Shown here in pieces: positions 1 through 9,784 of a stretch of 64,000 nucleotides of DNA (positions are counted from its first letter, which is position 1; each line of letters begins with the position of its first letter). The stretch comes from UBA8231 sp036011085 (GTDB taxonomy: Bacteria; Latescibacterota; UBA2968; UBA8231), in NCBI GenBank assembly GCA_036011085.1, contig DASCMS010000029.1, forward strand, positions 175,914 through 239,913, in the 5' to 3' direction. A program made the translations under genes and the position numbers. The notes beneath the pieces were generated by a model, which was not told the origin of the DNA, did not search any database, and saw only the letters and a list, made by a program, of their open reading frames with translations.

Positions 1-360
1 CACGCCGGCGGCCTGCTGTTGCATTTCCACTGCGACGCCAATATGCAGGACCTCACCGATGTCATGGTCGAGGCCGGCGTCGACATCTATCAGTCCATCG
101 AACCGCACGAGCCCATAGAGCGCTACAAGCGGGATGTGGGGGACAGCGTGACGCTCTGGGGCGGCGTTTCCTGCGGCGATCTGTGTACTGAGGACCCCGA
201 CGAGATCCGCCGGCAGGCACGTTATGCCATCGAGCACTGTGCCTCGGGTGGCGGCTTCATCCTGGGCAGCAGCCACAACATCATGCTGTCGGCGCGGCCT
301 GAAAACTTCCGGGCCATGCTCGAGGTGGCCTTCCAGGAGGGGGAATACCCGCGAGGCTGA
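1..360 (+). CDS. Uroporphyrinogen decarboxylase family protein, C-terminal part
   Basis: The reading frame is already open at base 1 and ends at TGA 358-360, so only the last 119 residues are present. They match the C-terminal half of the URO-D fold: an H-x-H pair, 'LWGGVSCG' where family members have a WGG(I/V) strand, and 'GGGFILGSSHNI', the usual penultimate motif. Stand-alone URO-D homologues in sugar- or methyl-compound-degrading uncultured bacteria are often corrinoid-dependent methyltransferase-like proteins rather than haem enzymes. No haem gene is nearby, so I call only the family. The next gene lies on the opposite strand, 7 bases away, so the two are convergent. Confidence 0.85.
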   Translation, partial: HAGGLLLHFHCDANMQDLTDVMVEAGVDIYQSIEPHEPIERYKRDVGDSVTLWGGVSCGDLCTEDPDEIRRQARYAIEHCASGGGFILGSSHNIMLSARPENFRAMLEVAFQEGEYPRG

Positions 361-367
361 TCGCCGT

Positions 368-1339
368 CTACTGGCCCGCCAGCAGTGCCTGTGCCAGGAT
401 CTTCTCGGCGACCTCCATCGTCTTGACACAATCCCGGAAGGGGGATGACGTCACGTCCTCGCCCGACTTGAGCGAATCGATGAACTCGCGATTCTTGTCG
501 CGGAAGCCGTAGGCCTCCCAGTTCGTCCGGCCGCCGGCGACCTCGAAGCAGTCGTACTTCTCGCCGTCGTAGTCACCGTCCCTGTAGAGCCAGGCTTCGC
601 TTTCTACCTCCGCGTCGCAGTAGACCCCCGGTGAGTGCATCTGCACCCGGAACACACGTCGTCCACTGGTCCAGCTGTTGACGACAAACCCCGTGGCGCC
701 GCTGTCGAACTGCAGCGTGGCGCCGATCCAGTTGATGTCCGGCGTGTCGATGCGCTTGCAGTGACTGGCGATGTCGACGACCTCGCCGCCGCACATCCAG
801 CGCAACGTATCCAGCGAGTGGGTGCAGTCATCCATCATATGGTCGCGGGCGCCGTACATGGGCGCCTGCTGGCATTTGAAGAATTCGCACACGGCGTGGG
901 TGATGGGGCCACGTTCCAGGCAGGCATCGCGCATCTTGCGCAGCAGGGGACTCGAACGCCGCTGGTGGCTCACCTGCGTGATGACACCCTTGTCCTCGGC
1001 CAGCGAGGCCAGCATCTGTGCCTGATGCCAGGTGAGACCCATGGGCTTCTCGATGTAGAGATTGAGGCCCTGCTGCAGACACCAGATCCAGATGTCATAC
1101 ATATAGTGGGGCTGCCCGATGACGTAGATGCCGTCGGGCTCGGTCTCCGACACCATCCGGCGATAGTCTGAGTAACGGCCTGGAACGCCGTACTGATCCG
1201 CCGTCTTCGACAGCCGTTCCTCGTCGAGGTCACAGATGGCGGCGATCTCGACATCATCGAAGGAGGCCAGCGACGGGTAGTGGACGCTGTTGGCCATGCC
1301 GCCGGCACCGACCATGGCGACCTTTACCGGGGACGACAT
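368..1339 (-). CDS. Gfo/Idh/MocA family oxidoreductase
   Basis: A 323-residue NAD(P)-dependent sugar-type dehydrogenase. The N-terminus has the Rossmann signature 'VAMVGAGGMA' (about residues 7-16), and the family motif 'YIEKPMG' around residue 96 carries the EKP lysine used in catalysis. 'DDCTHSLDTLRWM' near residue 170 matches the H-x3-D region of the C-terminal alpha/beta domain. Length is normal for the family (about 320-400). It reads toward the URO-D fragment and away from the nucleotide-sugar genes, with about 155 bases of upstream sequence before wecB. The substrate cannot be read from the sequence; such genes commonly act on inositols, amino sugars or other cyclic polyols. Confidence 0.9.
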   Translation of the reverse strand: MSSPVKVAMVGAGGMANSVHYPSLASFDDVEIAAICDLDEERLSKTADQYGVPGRYSDYRRMVSETEPDGIYVIGQPHYMYDIWIWCLQQGLNLYIEKPMGLTWHQAQMLASLAEDKGVITQVSHQRRSSPLLRKMRDACLERGPITHAVCEFFKCQQAPMYGARDHMMDDCTHSLDTLRWMCGGEVVDIASHCKRIDTPDINWIGATLQFDSGATGFVVNSWTSGRRVFRVQMHSPGVYCDAEVESEAWLYRDGDYDGEKYDCFEVAGGRTNWEAYGFRDKNREFIDSLKSGEDVTSSPFRDCVKTMEVAEKILAQALLAGQ

Positions 1340-1494
1340 CAGAGTGCGTCGCCGAGCGTACCGATACAGGAACTGTTCATGGCAGACAGGATAGCGGGAT
1401 TGGGGCTCTGGTCAAATCGAGGTCGGGACTTTGCCCGCGCCACTCCCGACGGCTACTTTTCCAGCACCTCTCTGACCGAACTGGAACCCCTGTC

Positions 1495-2598
1495 TTGAAG
1501 ATTCTCCTCGTTGCCGGGGCGCGGCCGAATTTTCCCAAAATCGCGCCTATCGCCGCCGAACTGCGCCGTCATCCGGATCGCTTCGAGGCACTGGTGGTGC
1601 ACACCGGCCAACACTATGACTACCAGCTCTCCGACATCTTCTTCGAGGAACTGGAGCTGGGACCGCCTGATTTCTTTCTCGATGCCAGCCGCGACGGCAT
1701 CAATCCACAGATGGCGGATATCATGCTCAAGTTCGATACACTTCTCGGCGACACGCAGCCTGATCTGGTCGTCGTCGTCGGTGACGTGACCTCCACCGTC
1801 GTCTGCAGTCTGGCGGCCAGCACGCGTGGAATCGCTGTGGCCCATGTCGAGGCGGGACTGCGCTCCGGTGACCGGCGCATGCCGGAGGAGATCAATCGCA
1901 TCGCCACGGATTCGATCTCCGACCTGCTGTTCACCTATTCGGCCGATGCCGACGAGAACCTGGCCGCCGAAAACGTCCCGGCCCACTGTGTCCATCGTGT
2001 GGGCAATCTCATGATCGACACGCTGCACTGTTTCCGTGAGAAGGCGCAGGCCTCTGATGCGTTGACGCGCAACGGGCTGTCGCCGAAGCAGTACGTGCTG
2101 GTCACGATGCATCGGCGTTCAAACCTGGTGGACGACACCATCCTTGCAGGTCTCGTCGATGCTCTGGTGCGTATCGCCGGACAGGTGGACGTACTGTTCC
2201 CGGTGCATCCGCACACGCGCAAACGACTGGCTGAGACCGGCCTGGAGACACGCCTCGAAGGAGCAGCACGGATGCATCTGGTCGAGCCGGTCGGGTACGT
2301 CGACATGCTGCGGCTGCAGCAGGACGCGCAGCTGGCGCTGTCCGACTCGGCCGGCGTCGCCGAGGAGACCACGGTACTGGGCATTCCGTGCCTGACGATG
2401 CGGCAGAACACCGAACGACCGGTGACCGTCAGCGAAGGCACCAATCGGCTCGTCGGTGTCGACGCCGATCACATCGTGGCCGAGACGCAGCGCGTACTTG
2501 ACGACGGGTCTCCCGCCGGCCGCATTCCCGACCTGTGGGACGGTCACAGTGCCGAGCGCCTGGTGGCGGTGCTGGCCAACGGCATTCAACTCAGATAA
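1495..2598 (+). CDS. wecB: UDP-N-acetylglucosamine 2-epimerase (non-hydrolysing)
   Basis: A 367-residue cytosolic enzyme interconverting UDP-GlcNAc and UDP-ManNAc, a precursor step for surface polysaccharides. The start is TTG at 1495, chosen because the family N-terminus 'KILLVAGARPNFPKI' follows at once. Other visible motifs are 'VHTGQHYD' (about 38-45), 'HVEAGLRSGDRRMPEE' (about 119-134), 'VTMHRRSN' (about 203) and 'DSAGVAEETTVLG' (about 318), covering both Rossmann-like halves of the GT-B-like fold. The HRRSN motif replaces the more usual HRREN. It is the first gene of a rightward run; the following epimerase starts 13 bases after its stop. Confidence 0.93.
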   Translation: MKILLVAGARPNFPKIAPIAAELRRHPDRFEALVVHTGQHYDYQLSDIFFEELELGPPDFFLDASRDGINPQMADIMLKFDTLLGDTQPDLVVVVGDVTSTVVCSLAASTRGIAVAHVEAGLRSGDRRMPEEINRIATDSISDLLFTYSADADENLAAENVPAHCVHRVGNLMIDTLHCFREKAQASDALTRNGLSPKQYVLVTMHRRSNLVDDTILAGLVDALVRIAGQVDVLFPVHPHTRKRLAETGLETRLEGAARMHLVEPVGYVDMLRLQQDAQLALSDSAGVAEETTVLGIPCLTMRQNTERPVTVSEGTNRLVGVDADHIVAETQRVLDDGSPAGRIPDLWDGHSAERLVAVLANGIQLR

Positions 2599-2611
2599 GA
2601 GAGGCGAAGTC

Positions 2612-3562
2612 TTGCGTATTCTCATCACCGGCGGTGCCGGGTTCATCGGCTCCCATCTCTGCGAGCGGTTCCTCGCCGACGACCACGAGGTGGTGGTCAT
2701 GGACAACCTGCTCACGGGCCGCATCGACAACATCGCCCCCCATATGGGCAATCCGAAATTTCAATTCGTCCACTACGACGTAACCGAATACATGCATGTG
2801 GACGGCGACCTGGACTTCATCCTGCACTTTGCCAGTCCGGCCAGTCCCGCCGATTTCGAGCACCTGGGGATCCGCATCCTCAAGGTCGGAGCCCTGGGGA
2901 CGCACAAGACTCTGGGGCTGGCGCGTGCCAAGGGTGCGAAGTTCCTGCTGGCGTCCACGTCAGAGACCTATGGCGATCCACAGGTGCACCCGCAGACCGA
3001 GGAATACTGGGGCAACGTCAATCCCATCGGCGTTCGCGGCGTGTACGACGAGGCCAAGCGCTTCGCTGAGTCCATGACGATGGCCTACCACCGGCTGCAC
3101 GGTATCGACACACGCATCGTCCGCATCTTCAACACGTACGGACCTCGCATGCGGCTCAACGATGGCCGGGCGATCCCCAACTTCATCACCCAGGCCCTGG
3201 CCGGCGAAGACGTCACCGTCTACGGCGATGGCACGCAGACGCGCAGCATCGGGTTTGTCACCGATCTGGTGGAGGGTATCAATCGACTGATGGCATCCAC
3301 CGTCAACACGCCGGTCAACATCGGCAATCCCGCCGAGTTGACGATGCGTGCCTTGGCGGAGAAGATCATCGCTTTCACCGGCAGCACGAGTCGTATCGTG
3401 TCGAAGCCGCTGCCCGAGGACGATCCGAAAATCCGACTCCCGGATATCACCAAGGCCCGTACCGAGCTGGGCTGGGAACCCACGGTCATGCCGGACGACG
3501 GGCTGCAGCGCACGATCGAGTGGTTTCGCAACGAGACCGCCACCGCCGGAGCCAGCACATGA
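2612..3562 (+). CDS. UDP-glucuronate decarboxylase-like (UDP-xylose synthase) SDR
   Basis: A 316-residue extended SDR. The open frame runs further upstream inside wecB, but the natural start is TTG 2612, preceded by a purine-rich AGAGGCG and followed by 'RILITGGAGFIGSHL' with the NAD-binding GxxGxxG. The catalytic Y-x3-K is 'YDEAK' (about residue 148). 'ASTSETYGDPQVHPQ' and 'YWGNVNPIGVR' closely match UDP-glucuronate decarboxylases, which convert UDP-GlcA to UDP-xylose. A ugd gene that would supply UDP-GlcA lies at 26450-27823. The stop overlaps the ATG of the next gene. A dTDP-glucose dehydratase or 4-epimerase is less likely given the YWGNVNPIG block. Confidence 0.85.
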   Translation: MRILITGGAGFIGSHLCERFLADDHEVVVMDNLLTGRIDNIAPHMGNPKFQFVHYDVTEYMHVDGDLDFILHFASPASPADFEHLGIRILKVGALGTHKTLGLARAKGAKFLLASTSETYGDPQVHPQTEEYWGNVNPIGVRGVYDEAKRFAESMTMAYHRLHGIDTRIVRIFNTYGPRMRLNDGRAIPNFITQALAGEDVTVYGDGTQTRSIGFVTDLVEGINRLMASTVNTPVNIGNPAELTMRALAEKIIAFTGSTSRIVSKPLPEDDPKIRLPDITKARTELGWEPTVMPDDGLQRTIEWFRNETATAGAST

Positions 3563-4446
3563 AACTGTCCGTACGGGAGACGATCCTGGGGTTCGATCTG
3601 TTCGACGGTGAGACGCCATTGGCGGTGTACCGGGCGTGCGAGCATCTGCCGCGCGCCGACTCACCCAAGCCGTGTTTCGCCCCGATCTACACCGCATCGG
3701 GACGGCTGGTCACCGAGTATCGCCCGGCTGACCATACCTGGCACACCGGACTGTACTACGGATGGGTCCACGCCAACGAGGCCAATCTCTGGGGTGGCCC
3801 CTGGTACCTGCCGGAGAAGGACAAGTACGAACACGTGGAAGGCACCCACGGCGTGCAGCGCCATGACGGTTTTGATGACATGGGGACCACCGACGCCGGG
3901 GTCCGGGTGCGCGAGGGGCTCACGTGGTTGGACGCCGCTGACGAGCCCATGGCCACCGAACGACGGGCCTGGGATTTCGAGCCCTGTGTCGGCGGCTACC
4001 GCTGGCGCATCGAGACGGCCATCCAACCCGTCGGTGGGCCGTTGACTCTGGGCGCTTCGCGCAAGAGTCACTACAGCGGTCTCGAACTGCGCCTGGGTCC
4101 GCCCTTTGCCAGCAACGAAGCGGCGGCGGGGCACTGTTGCAGCGAGGGGCGGCAGGGGCACGAGCAGATCATGCATCAGCCGGCCCGCTGGGTCAGTGCC
4201 GCCGGGGCTCAGGGAGGCATCGTGGCCCTGTTCGACCACCCCACCAACCCCCGTCATCCCGTTCCCTGGTTCACACGCGCCAACCTGCTCGGCGCCGGCC
4301 TGCTGATAAACGACGATCTCACCATCGGCGCGGATGACACGCTGCGTCTCCGCTACCGGCTTCTCGTACTCGACGATCCGGCGGGGGCCGATCGTCTGCA
4401 GGACGAGTTTGCCGACTTCGCCGGCGACGACCGCACCGAGGCGTGA
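3559..4446 (+). CDS. PmoA-like family protein (DUF6807)
   Basis: A 295-residue protein starting at ATG 3559, four bases overlapping the preceding stop (ATGA). The sequence 'CFAPIYTASGRLVTEYRPADHTWHTGLYYGW' region (about 35-66) and 'ASRKSHYSGLELRLG' (about 173-187) match proteins annotated as methane oxygenase PmoA or DUF6807. The name is historical; they are soluble and unrelated to membrane methane monooxygenase. They occur widely in Planctomycetes-like and Latescibacteria-like genomes near sugar dehydrogenases, and their function is unproven. There is no signal peptide. Its place between nucleotide-sugar genes and a methyltransferase is unusual and gives no clear role. Confidence 0.75.
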   Translation: MKLSVRETILGFDLFDGETPLAVYRACEHLPRADSPKPCFAPIYTASGRLVTEYRPADHTWHTGLYYGWVHANEANLWGGPWYLPEKDKYEHVEGTHGVQRHDGFDDMGTTDAGVRVREGLTWLDAADEPMATERRAWDFEPCVGGYRWRIETAIQPVGGPLTLGASRKSHYSGLELRLGPPFASNEAAAGHCCSEGRQGHEQIMHQPARWVSAAGAQGGIVALFDHPTNPRHPVPWFTRANLLGAGLLINDDLTIGADDTLRLRYRLLVLDDPAGADRLQDEFADFAGDDRTEA

Positions 4447-5207
4447 GCCGGGACGAAACACAGGTCACCGACTCGCCGCGCCTGCAGCGCGAGGCCGAGT
4501 TCCACGATGAGGCCTTCTCGGGGGACGCCCGTCGGGCTGCCGGCAAGTACTACGCCACTGCCCGCGGTGCCAAGGCCTGCTACCATCAACAGATCCGGAG
4601 TGACGGCGCCGACCGGGCCGTGCTGGAGTATGGTTGCGGCAAGGGGAGCGCCGCTTTCGAGCTGGCCACGCACGGCGCCCGCGTCACCGGCATCGACATC
4701 TCGCAGGTCGGTATCAGTGAGGCGCAGGACCAGGGACAGGCACTGGGACTGAGCGAGCGACTCAGCTTCCTGCAGATGAACGCCGAGATCCTGGACTTCG
4801 ATGACGGCAGCTTCGATCTGGTCTGCGGCAGCGGCATTCTGCACCACCTCGATCTGGCCCGGGCGATCCCCGAGGTCGTCCGTGTACTGCGCCCGGGTGG
4901 GCGCGCGGTCTTCTTCGAACCCCTCGGGCACAACCCCCTCATCAATCTCTATCGCCGGTTGACGCCAGCCATGCGCTCCGCCGACGAACACCCCCTGTCC
5001 ATGGCGGATATCGACCGGATCACCGCCGCTTTCGACGAGGCACAGAGTGCATACTTCGGACTCTTCACGCTGCTGGCGGCACCGGCGCGACCTGGACCGG
5101 GGTCGGCTCTGCTGCACCTGCTGGAGTCCGTCGATCGGGCCGTACTGCGGATCCCGATGCTGCAACGCTACGCCTGGATCGTGGTCACCCGGATGACGAA
5201 GGGCTGA
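4443..5207 (+). CDS. Class I SAM-dependent methyltransferase
   Basis: A 254-residue protein with a GTG start at 4443 overlapping the previous stop (GTGA). The SAM-binding motif I is 'VLEYGCGKGSAAFELA' (about residues 60-75), followed by an acidic residue at the end of the second strand ('VTGIDIS'). 'FDLVCGSGILHHLD' supplies motif IV and is typical of Methyltransf_11 enzymes acting on small molecules or lipids. The C-terminal 80 residues are helical and hydrophobic ('LFTLLAAPARPGPGSALLHLLESVDRAV' region), possibly for a lipid-like substrate. It is the last gene of the run starting at wecB and converges on the RND gene 15 bases away. Substrate unknown. Confidence 0.88.
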   Translation: MSRDETQVTDSPRLQREAEFHDEAFSGDARRAAGKYYATARGAKACYHQQIRSDGADRAVLEYGCGKGSAAFELATHGARVTGIDISQVGISEAQDQGQALGLSERLSFLQMNAEILDFDDGSFDLVCGSGILHHLDLARAIPEVVRVLRPGGRAVFFEPLGHNPLINLYRRLTPAMRSADEHPLSMADIDRITAAFDEAQSAYFGLFTLLAAPARPGPGSALLHLLESVDRAVLRIPMLQRYAWIVVTRMTKG

Positions 5208-5222
5208 CCCGGCCTTTCTTGT

Positions 5223-8200
5223 CTAGCCCGCGGGTGTCGGCGAAGCCATCGTACTCACTTCGTCGACGGCTTCGTCCTCTTCGTGCGTCTCCCCGTGGCC
5301 GTAGAATTCCAGCACATTGCCCAGGATCAGCATCGTCGTCGGCACACCCACCAGGATGATGGCTGTCGCGAAGAGGATGCCGAATCCCAGGCTGACCGCC
5401 ATGGGGATGAGGAACTGGGCTTGCACGCTGCGCTCGAGGATCATCGGCAACAGGCCGAAGAACGTCGTCAGCGAGGTCAGCAGGATGGCGCGGAAGCGTT
5501 GCCTGCCTGCCTCCACCAGCGCCTCGCGCCGATCCAGGCCCTGCGCCAGCAGCTGGTTGTAGAAGTTGAGCAGGACGAGGGAGTCGTTGACGACGACGCC
5601 CGACAAGGCGACGATGCCGAACATGCTCAGCAGGGCCAGATCCAGACCCATCACCACGTGGCCCCAGACGGCGCCCACCATGCCGAAGGGGATGGCGAGC
5701 ATGACGACGAGGGGCTGCGTGTAGGAGCGGAAAGGAATCGCCAGCAGGGCATAGATAACGAACAGGGCGACGAGGAAGCCCCGACCGAGACTGGCAAACG
5801 AATCCTGGCGTTCCCGCTCCTGGCCTTCATAACTGTAGGACAGACCGGGGTAGTCCTGCTGCAGTGTCGGCAGGAACCGGTCCCCGAGATCGGCGTTGAT
5901 CTCGTCGGCGTTGGCCGCCTTTTCATCGATGTCGGCGCTCACCGAGACAACCCGATGGCCGTCGGCCCGCTGGATGTTGGCGTAGCCACGACCAACCGAC
6001 ACCTCGGCCACTTCGGAGAAAGGCACTTCCGTGCCATCCGGTGTGCGGATCCGCATGCCTTCGATGTCGGTCAGAGAGCGACGCTCGTCCTCCGGATAAC
6101 GGACCATCACACGCACGTCATCCCGGCCACGCTGCACGCGCAGGGCCTGATCACCGTAGAAGCCCTGGCGCACCTGCCGTCCCAGATCCGTCAGGGTCAG
6201 CCCGAGCGTTCGGGCCCGCTCCTTGAGGGCCAGCTTCATCTCCACCTTGCCCTCCTGGAAGCTGTCCTGGATGTCGCTGGTCGCCGGGTAGTTGCCGATC
6301 TCAGCCTTGAGCCGGTCCACGGCGCGCAGCAGCTGCGGGAAGTCCTTGGATGACAGCTGGATCTCGATATCGTTGCCGGCTGAGAACAGGCTGGAGGTGA
6401 AGGTCACCGACTCGGGTCCGGCGATTTCCCCCACGGTCTCGCGTACACGCCGGGCGATTTCCTCACTGCCTACATCTCGTTCCTCAGACGGCAGCAACTC
6501 AATGCCCACTTCGCCGAGATGGGCGCTGCTGCCGGAGGTGATGCCACTCATGTGGGTGGCGCCCCGCAACGGCTGGGCGCCGACAAAACTGAAGACATTG
6601 CGGAACAGCGACGCCGTACCGGGCTGCTGATCGTCGTAGGCGTCCCGCACCTGCAGCGCGGCGCTCTCGATCTGCCTGACGACGACTTCGGTCTGGCCCG
6701 TCGTGGTGCCCACCGGCATCTGGATGCTGATCGTCACGTAGTCCGACTCGATCTGCGGCATGAAGACAAACTTCGTGCGGCCGCCGGCAAGCCAGCCCAC
6801 GGTGATCAGCAGGATGGCGATTCCCACCGCCACCGTCGTTGCCGGGCGTGCCAGGGCCGCGCGCAGCGTCGTGGTGTATTGATTGTCGATGAAGCGACGC
6901 AGCCCGGCGGAGAACCAGGCCGTGAGCCGGTTGTGAAACAGAATGAACACGAGCAGCAGGGCGGCGATCAGCACCGCCTGCAGCGGACTCACCGAGCCGC
7001 CGACGGTGAACATCGAAGCGAAGGCGATGACACAGACGACACCGATGAAGGCCAGCGACCCCCGTGAGGACAGATGGGCGGGCAGGATGAACAGCGATTC
7101 GACGAGGGACAGCAGCAACACGGCGATGACGATGACGGGAATCACCCCCATGAACTTGCCCATCATGCCTTCGACGAAGAACAAGGGGGTAAAGGCAGCC
7201 ACCGAGGTCAGGATGGAGAAGACGACGGGAGTACCGACCTCGAGGGTGCCGTCTACCGCCGCCCGGGCGAAGCCTTTCCCCTGCTCGCGCTGGGCGTAGA
7301 TGTTCTCCCCGACGATGATGGCGTCGTCCACGACCATACCCAGGGCGATGATGAAGGCGAAGAGCGACAGCATGTTGATCGAGGCGTCGAAGGGCTGCAT
7401 GAGGACGAAGCTGCCCAGAAAGGAGATGGGAATCCCCATCATTACCCAGAAAGCCAGACGCAGATCGAGGAACAGACTCAGACAGATGAAGACCAGAATG
7501 ATGCCGAGTCTGGCATTGCGCAGCAGCAGGTCAATACGGCTGTTGAGAATCCGGGTGTCATCGCGTGAGTAGCCGATATCGATTCCCGCCGGCAGGCTGC
7601 CACGGGCCTCGACGCCGGCGATGTACTCGTGTACGGTGGCGGCCACCTCCAGGGCGCTCTGCTCGCCGATGCGATAGACCTGGACCACCGCCGCCGGCTG
7701 ACCGTTGAAGCGGCTGGACAGATCGGTGTCCTCAAAGCCGTCGATCACCCGTCCAATGTCGGCGATCCGCAGCTGGCTGCCATCCGGCTGGGTGAGCAGG
7801 ACGATCTCTTCGTATTCCGGGCCCGTGTACCTGAGGCCCTGGGTGCGGATGAGTATCTCGCCGTCCTCGCTCTTCACACTGCCTCCGGGAAGGTCGGCGC
7901 TGGCCCGGCGAACCGCGTCCGTCACCTGACCCAGACTCAACCCGTATTGCCGCAGGGCCCGTTCGGACACTTCGATGGAGATCTCATCCGGCCTGATTCC
8001 GGTGAGCTCCACCTGCGTGATGCCCGGTTCGCCACGCAGGTCGTCACGAACCCGTTCGGCCGCCACTTTCAACGCCTTCTCCGTGACATCGCCGTAGAGG
8101 ACGACATCGATCACCCGGTTGCGTCGCAGCAGTTCACTGATCACCGGTTTTTCGGTTTCCGCCGGCAGCGTCTCGATCCGATCCACTTCGTTCTTTACAT

Positions 8201-8522
8201 CTTCCAGGACCTGCTCGGCATCGGCACCCAGCTGCAGCTCGAGCCGGATGGACCCCACGCTCTGTGAAGCCGTCGAGGTGATACGGTCGACGCCTTCCAG
8301 GCCGATGAGCCGTTCCTCGATGCGGCTGATGACGCCGGCTTCCACCTCGGCCGGACTGGCGCCCAGGTAGGGGACCTGCACCTGAATTACATCCAGAGAA
8401 AACTCCGGGAAGGTCTCCTTCTTCGTGCCCAGCAGTGCCAGCAGGCCGCTGAGCACCAGCAGGCCCATCAGCAGATTGGCGGCAACATGATTGCGCGACA
8501 TCCAGCTGACCGGTGACTTCAT
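5223..8522 (-). CDS. RND efflux transporter, inner-membrane permease (HAE1/AcrB type)
   Basis: A 1099-residue proton-driven exporter of the inner membrane, full length for the family. The first transmembrane helix ('HVAANLLMGLLVLSGLLALL' region, about 11-31) precedes a large periplasmic loop with porter motifs. The TM4 segment 'LGMVVDDAIIVGENIYAQRE' (around residue 400) has the adjacent aspartates of the proton relay. The second half repeats the architecture and ends with TM10-12 ('SGVVVNDSLVLLNFYNQL'). The C-terminus is acidic. Its start ATG overlaps the stop of the adaptor gene. With the adaptor and TolC-like genes it would form a tripartite pump; substrates are not predictable. Confidence 0.95.
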   Translation of the reverse strand: MKSPVSWMSRNHVAANLLMGLLVLSGLLALLGTKKETFPEFSLDVIQVQVPYLGASPAEVEAGVISRIEERLIGLEGVDRITSTASQSVGSIRLELQLGADAEQVLEDVKNEVDRIETLPAETEKPVISELLRRNRVIDVVLYGDVTEKALKVAAERVRDDLRGEPGITQVELTGIRPDEISIEVSERALRQYGLSLGQVTDAVRRASADLPGGSVKSEDGEILIRTQGLRYTGPEYEEIVLLTQPDGSQLRIADIGRVIDGFEDTDLSSRFNGQPAAVVQVYRIGEQSALEVAATVHEYIAGVEARGSLPAGIDIGYSRDDTRILNSRIDLLLRNARLGIILVFICLSLFLDLRLAFWVMMGIPISFLGSFVLMQPFDASINMLSLFAFIIALGMVVDDAIIVGENIYAQREQGKGFARAAVDGTLEVGTPVVFSILTSVAAFTPLFFVEGMMGKFMGVIPVIVIAVLLLSLVESLFILPAHLSSRGSLAFIGVVCVIAFASMFTVGGSVSPLQAVLIAALLLVFILFHNRLTAWFSAGLRRFIDNQYTTTLRAALARPATTVAVGIAILLITVGWLAGGRTKFVFMPQIESDYVTISIQMPVGTTTGQTEVVVRQIESAALQVRDAYDDQQPGTASLFRNVFSFVGAQPLRGATHMSGITSGSSAHLGEVGIELLPSEERDVGSEEIARRVRETVGEIAGPESVTFTSSLFSAGNDIEIQLSSKDFPQLLRAVDRLKAEIGNYPATSDIQDSFQEGKVEMKLALKERARTLGLTLTDLGRQVRQGFYGDQALRVQRGRDDVRVMVRYPEDERRSLTDIEGMRIRTPDGTEVPFSEVAEVSVGRGYANIQRADGHRVVSVSADIDEKAANADEINADLGDRFLPTLQQDYPGLSYSYEGQERERQDSFASLGRGFLVALFVIYALLAIPFRSYTQPLVVMLAIPFGMVGAVWGHVVMGLDLALLSMFGIVALSGVVVNDSLVLLNFYNQLLAQGLDRREALVEAGRQRFRAILLTSLTTFFGLLPMILERSVQAQFLIPMAVSLGFGILFATAIILVGVPTTMLILGNVLEFYGHGETHEEDEAVDEVSTMASPTPAG

Positions 8523-9784
8523 GACCGCGCCTCCCGGGCCAGCACCCTGATCCGCATGCCTTCGGTGACACCACTCAATTGCGATACGACAACGCGTTCG
8601 TCGTCGGCTAGGTCGAGCCGAACCAACACCTCCTCGTCGCGAACGTGGACGACCTCGGCCTGCCGTAGCCGCAGGTTGCCGCCCCCGTCGGCAATCCAGA
8701 CGATGTCATCTTCGTGCAGCGCCACACGCGGGATCACACGCACCCCATCGACGGATTCGCCATGGATCTGCACGTCGACGAACATGCCCACCAGCAGCGG
8801 CGTGTCACTTTCGGGTCCCGCCGAGTACGGTGCATCGACCTCGACCACGAGGCGCAGCATGCGGGAGCGGGCGTCCAGCTCGGCGGCCGCTCTGGTGACG
8901 AACCCGTCCCACGCGTGCTGCCGGCCAGCAAACTCAGCCTGTACGCGAGCCCGCGGCGCCGCCGCCAGGGCCCGCATTGCCTGTGGCCCTTCACTGCGGT
9001 TCGACGACAGGACGCCAGTGGCGGGTTCGGCCGTGGCAAGGCTTGCCATCGGGGGTTCCGGCAGCGACTGCGGAATCACCAGCCAGGCCATGTCCTGATG
9101 CGGCACAGCCACGGTGATCTCCGCCCGTTCGATGCTGTATATCCGCGATACGGGCTGGTTGGCCACCACGTACTGGCCGACATCCAGGGTTGTCTGCCGT
9201 ACGCGGCCATCGAAGGGGGCAAGGATCTCGGTGCGCCCGAGCCGCAGCCTGGCATCATCCAGCCCGGCTTGAGCCGCCAGAAGATCCGCTTCGGCGGCCC
9301 GCACCTGCGGCAACCGAAGGACCAGATCCGTCGGCTCGCTCTCCAGGTCCCGATGCTGTTTGACCATGTCCCATTCCTGGCGTGCGACGACGGCTTCTTC
9401 CCGGGTCAGCTCCAGTTGGTAACGGGCCCGCACCACGGCTGCTGCCGCACGGGTAACGGCCAGGTCATAGTCCCGCGGATCGATCCGCAGCAGGACATCG
9501 CCCCTGGTGAAGAATCCCCCTGGCTCGAAGTCTGGCGCCTTCCAGACGACGACCCCGGGAACCTGCGGCACCAGATCGATCTCATCGGCGGGGCTGACCG
9601 AGCCCTGGGCTTCGACGATGATCTGCAGCGATTGCGCCGGCGCCTCCAGGGTTTCGACGAGAGGGCCGAGATCCGGGACGGTACGCCGCTCCGGCGCTTG
9701 GCGTGTCGACACCAGGCCCGCGAAGACACCCGCGGCGACGACGAGAATGACGAGAGGCAGAAACTTCAGCAGGGTCGTCTTCAT
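8519..9784 (-). CDS. RND efflux periplasmic adaptor (membrane fusion protein)
   Basis: A 421-residue adaptor linking the RND pump to the outer-membrane channel. An N-terminal membrane anchor ('FLPLVILVVAAGVFAGLV' region, about 9-26) is followed by a split lipoyl/barrel-sandwich domain ('VQTTL..' type motif 'EILAPFDGRVRQTTLDVGQY', about 193-212). Between these lies a helical hairpin (about 115-190), then beta-barrel and membrane-proximal domains ending 'VTEGMRIRVLAREA'. The start overlaps the TolC-like stop (ATGA), so translation is probably coupled. The order adaptor-permease downstream of regulator and channel is common for locally regulated HAE1 pumps. Confidence 0.93.
   Translation of the reverse strand: MKTTLLKFLPLVILVVAAGVFAGLVSTRQAPERRTVPDLGPLVETLEAPAQSLQIIVEAQGSVSPADEIDLVPQVPGVVVWKAPDFEPGGFFTRGDVLLRIDPRDYDLAVTRAAAAVVRARYQLELTREEAVVARQEWDMVKQHRDLESEPTDLVLRLPQVRAAEADLLAAQAGLDDARLRLGRTEILAPFDGRVRQTTLDVGQYVVANQPVSRIYSIERAEITVAVPHQDMAWLVIPQSLPEPPMASLATAEPATGVLSSNRSEGPQAMRALAAAPRARVQAEFAGRQHAWDGFVTRAAAELDARSRMLRLVVEVDAPYSAGPESDTPLLVGMFVDVQIHGESVDGVRVIPRVALHEDDIVWIADGGGNLRLRQAEVVHVRDEEVLVRLDLADDERVVVSQLSGVTEGMRIRVLAREARS

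Noticed and set aside
3559..4446. Particulate methane monooxygenase subunit, suggested by the name PmoA
   Set aside because: The protein has no membrane helices; the family name is a historical label for DUF6807-type soluble proteins.
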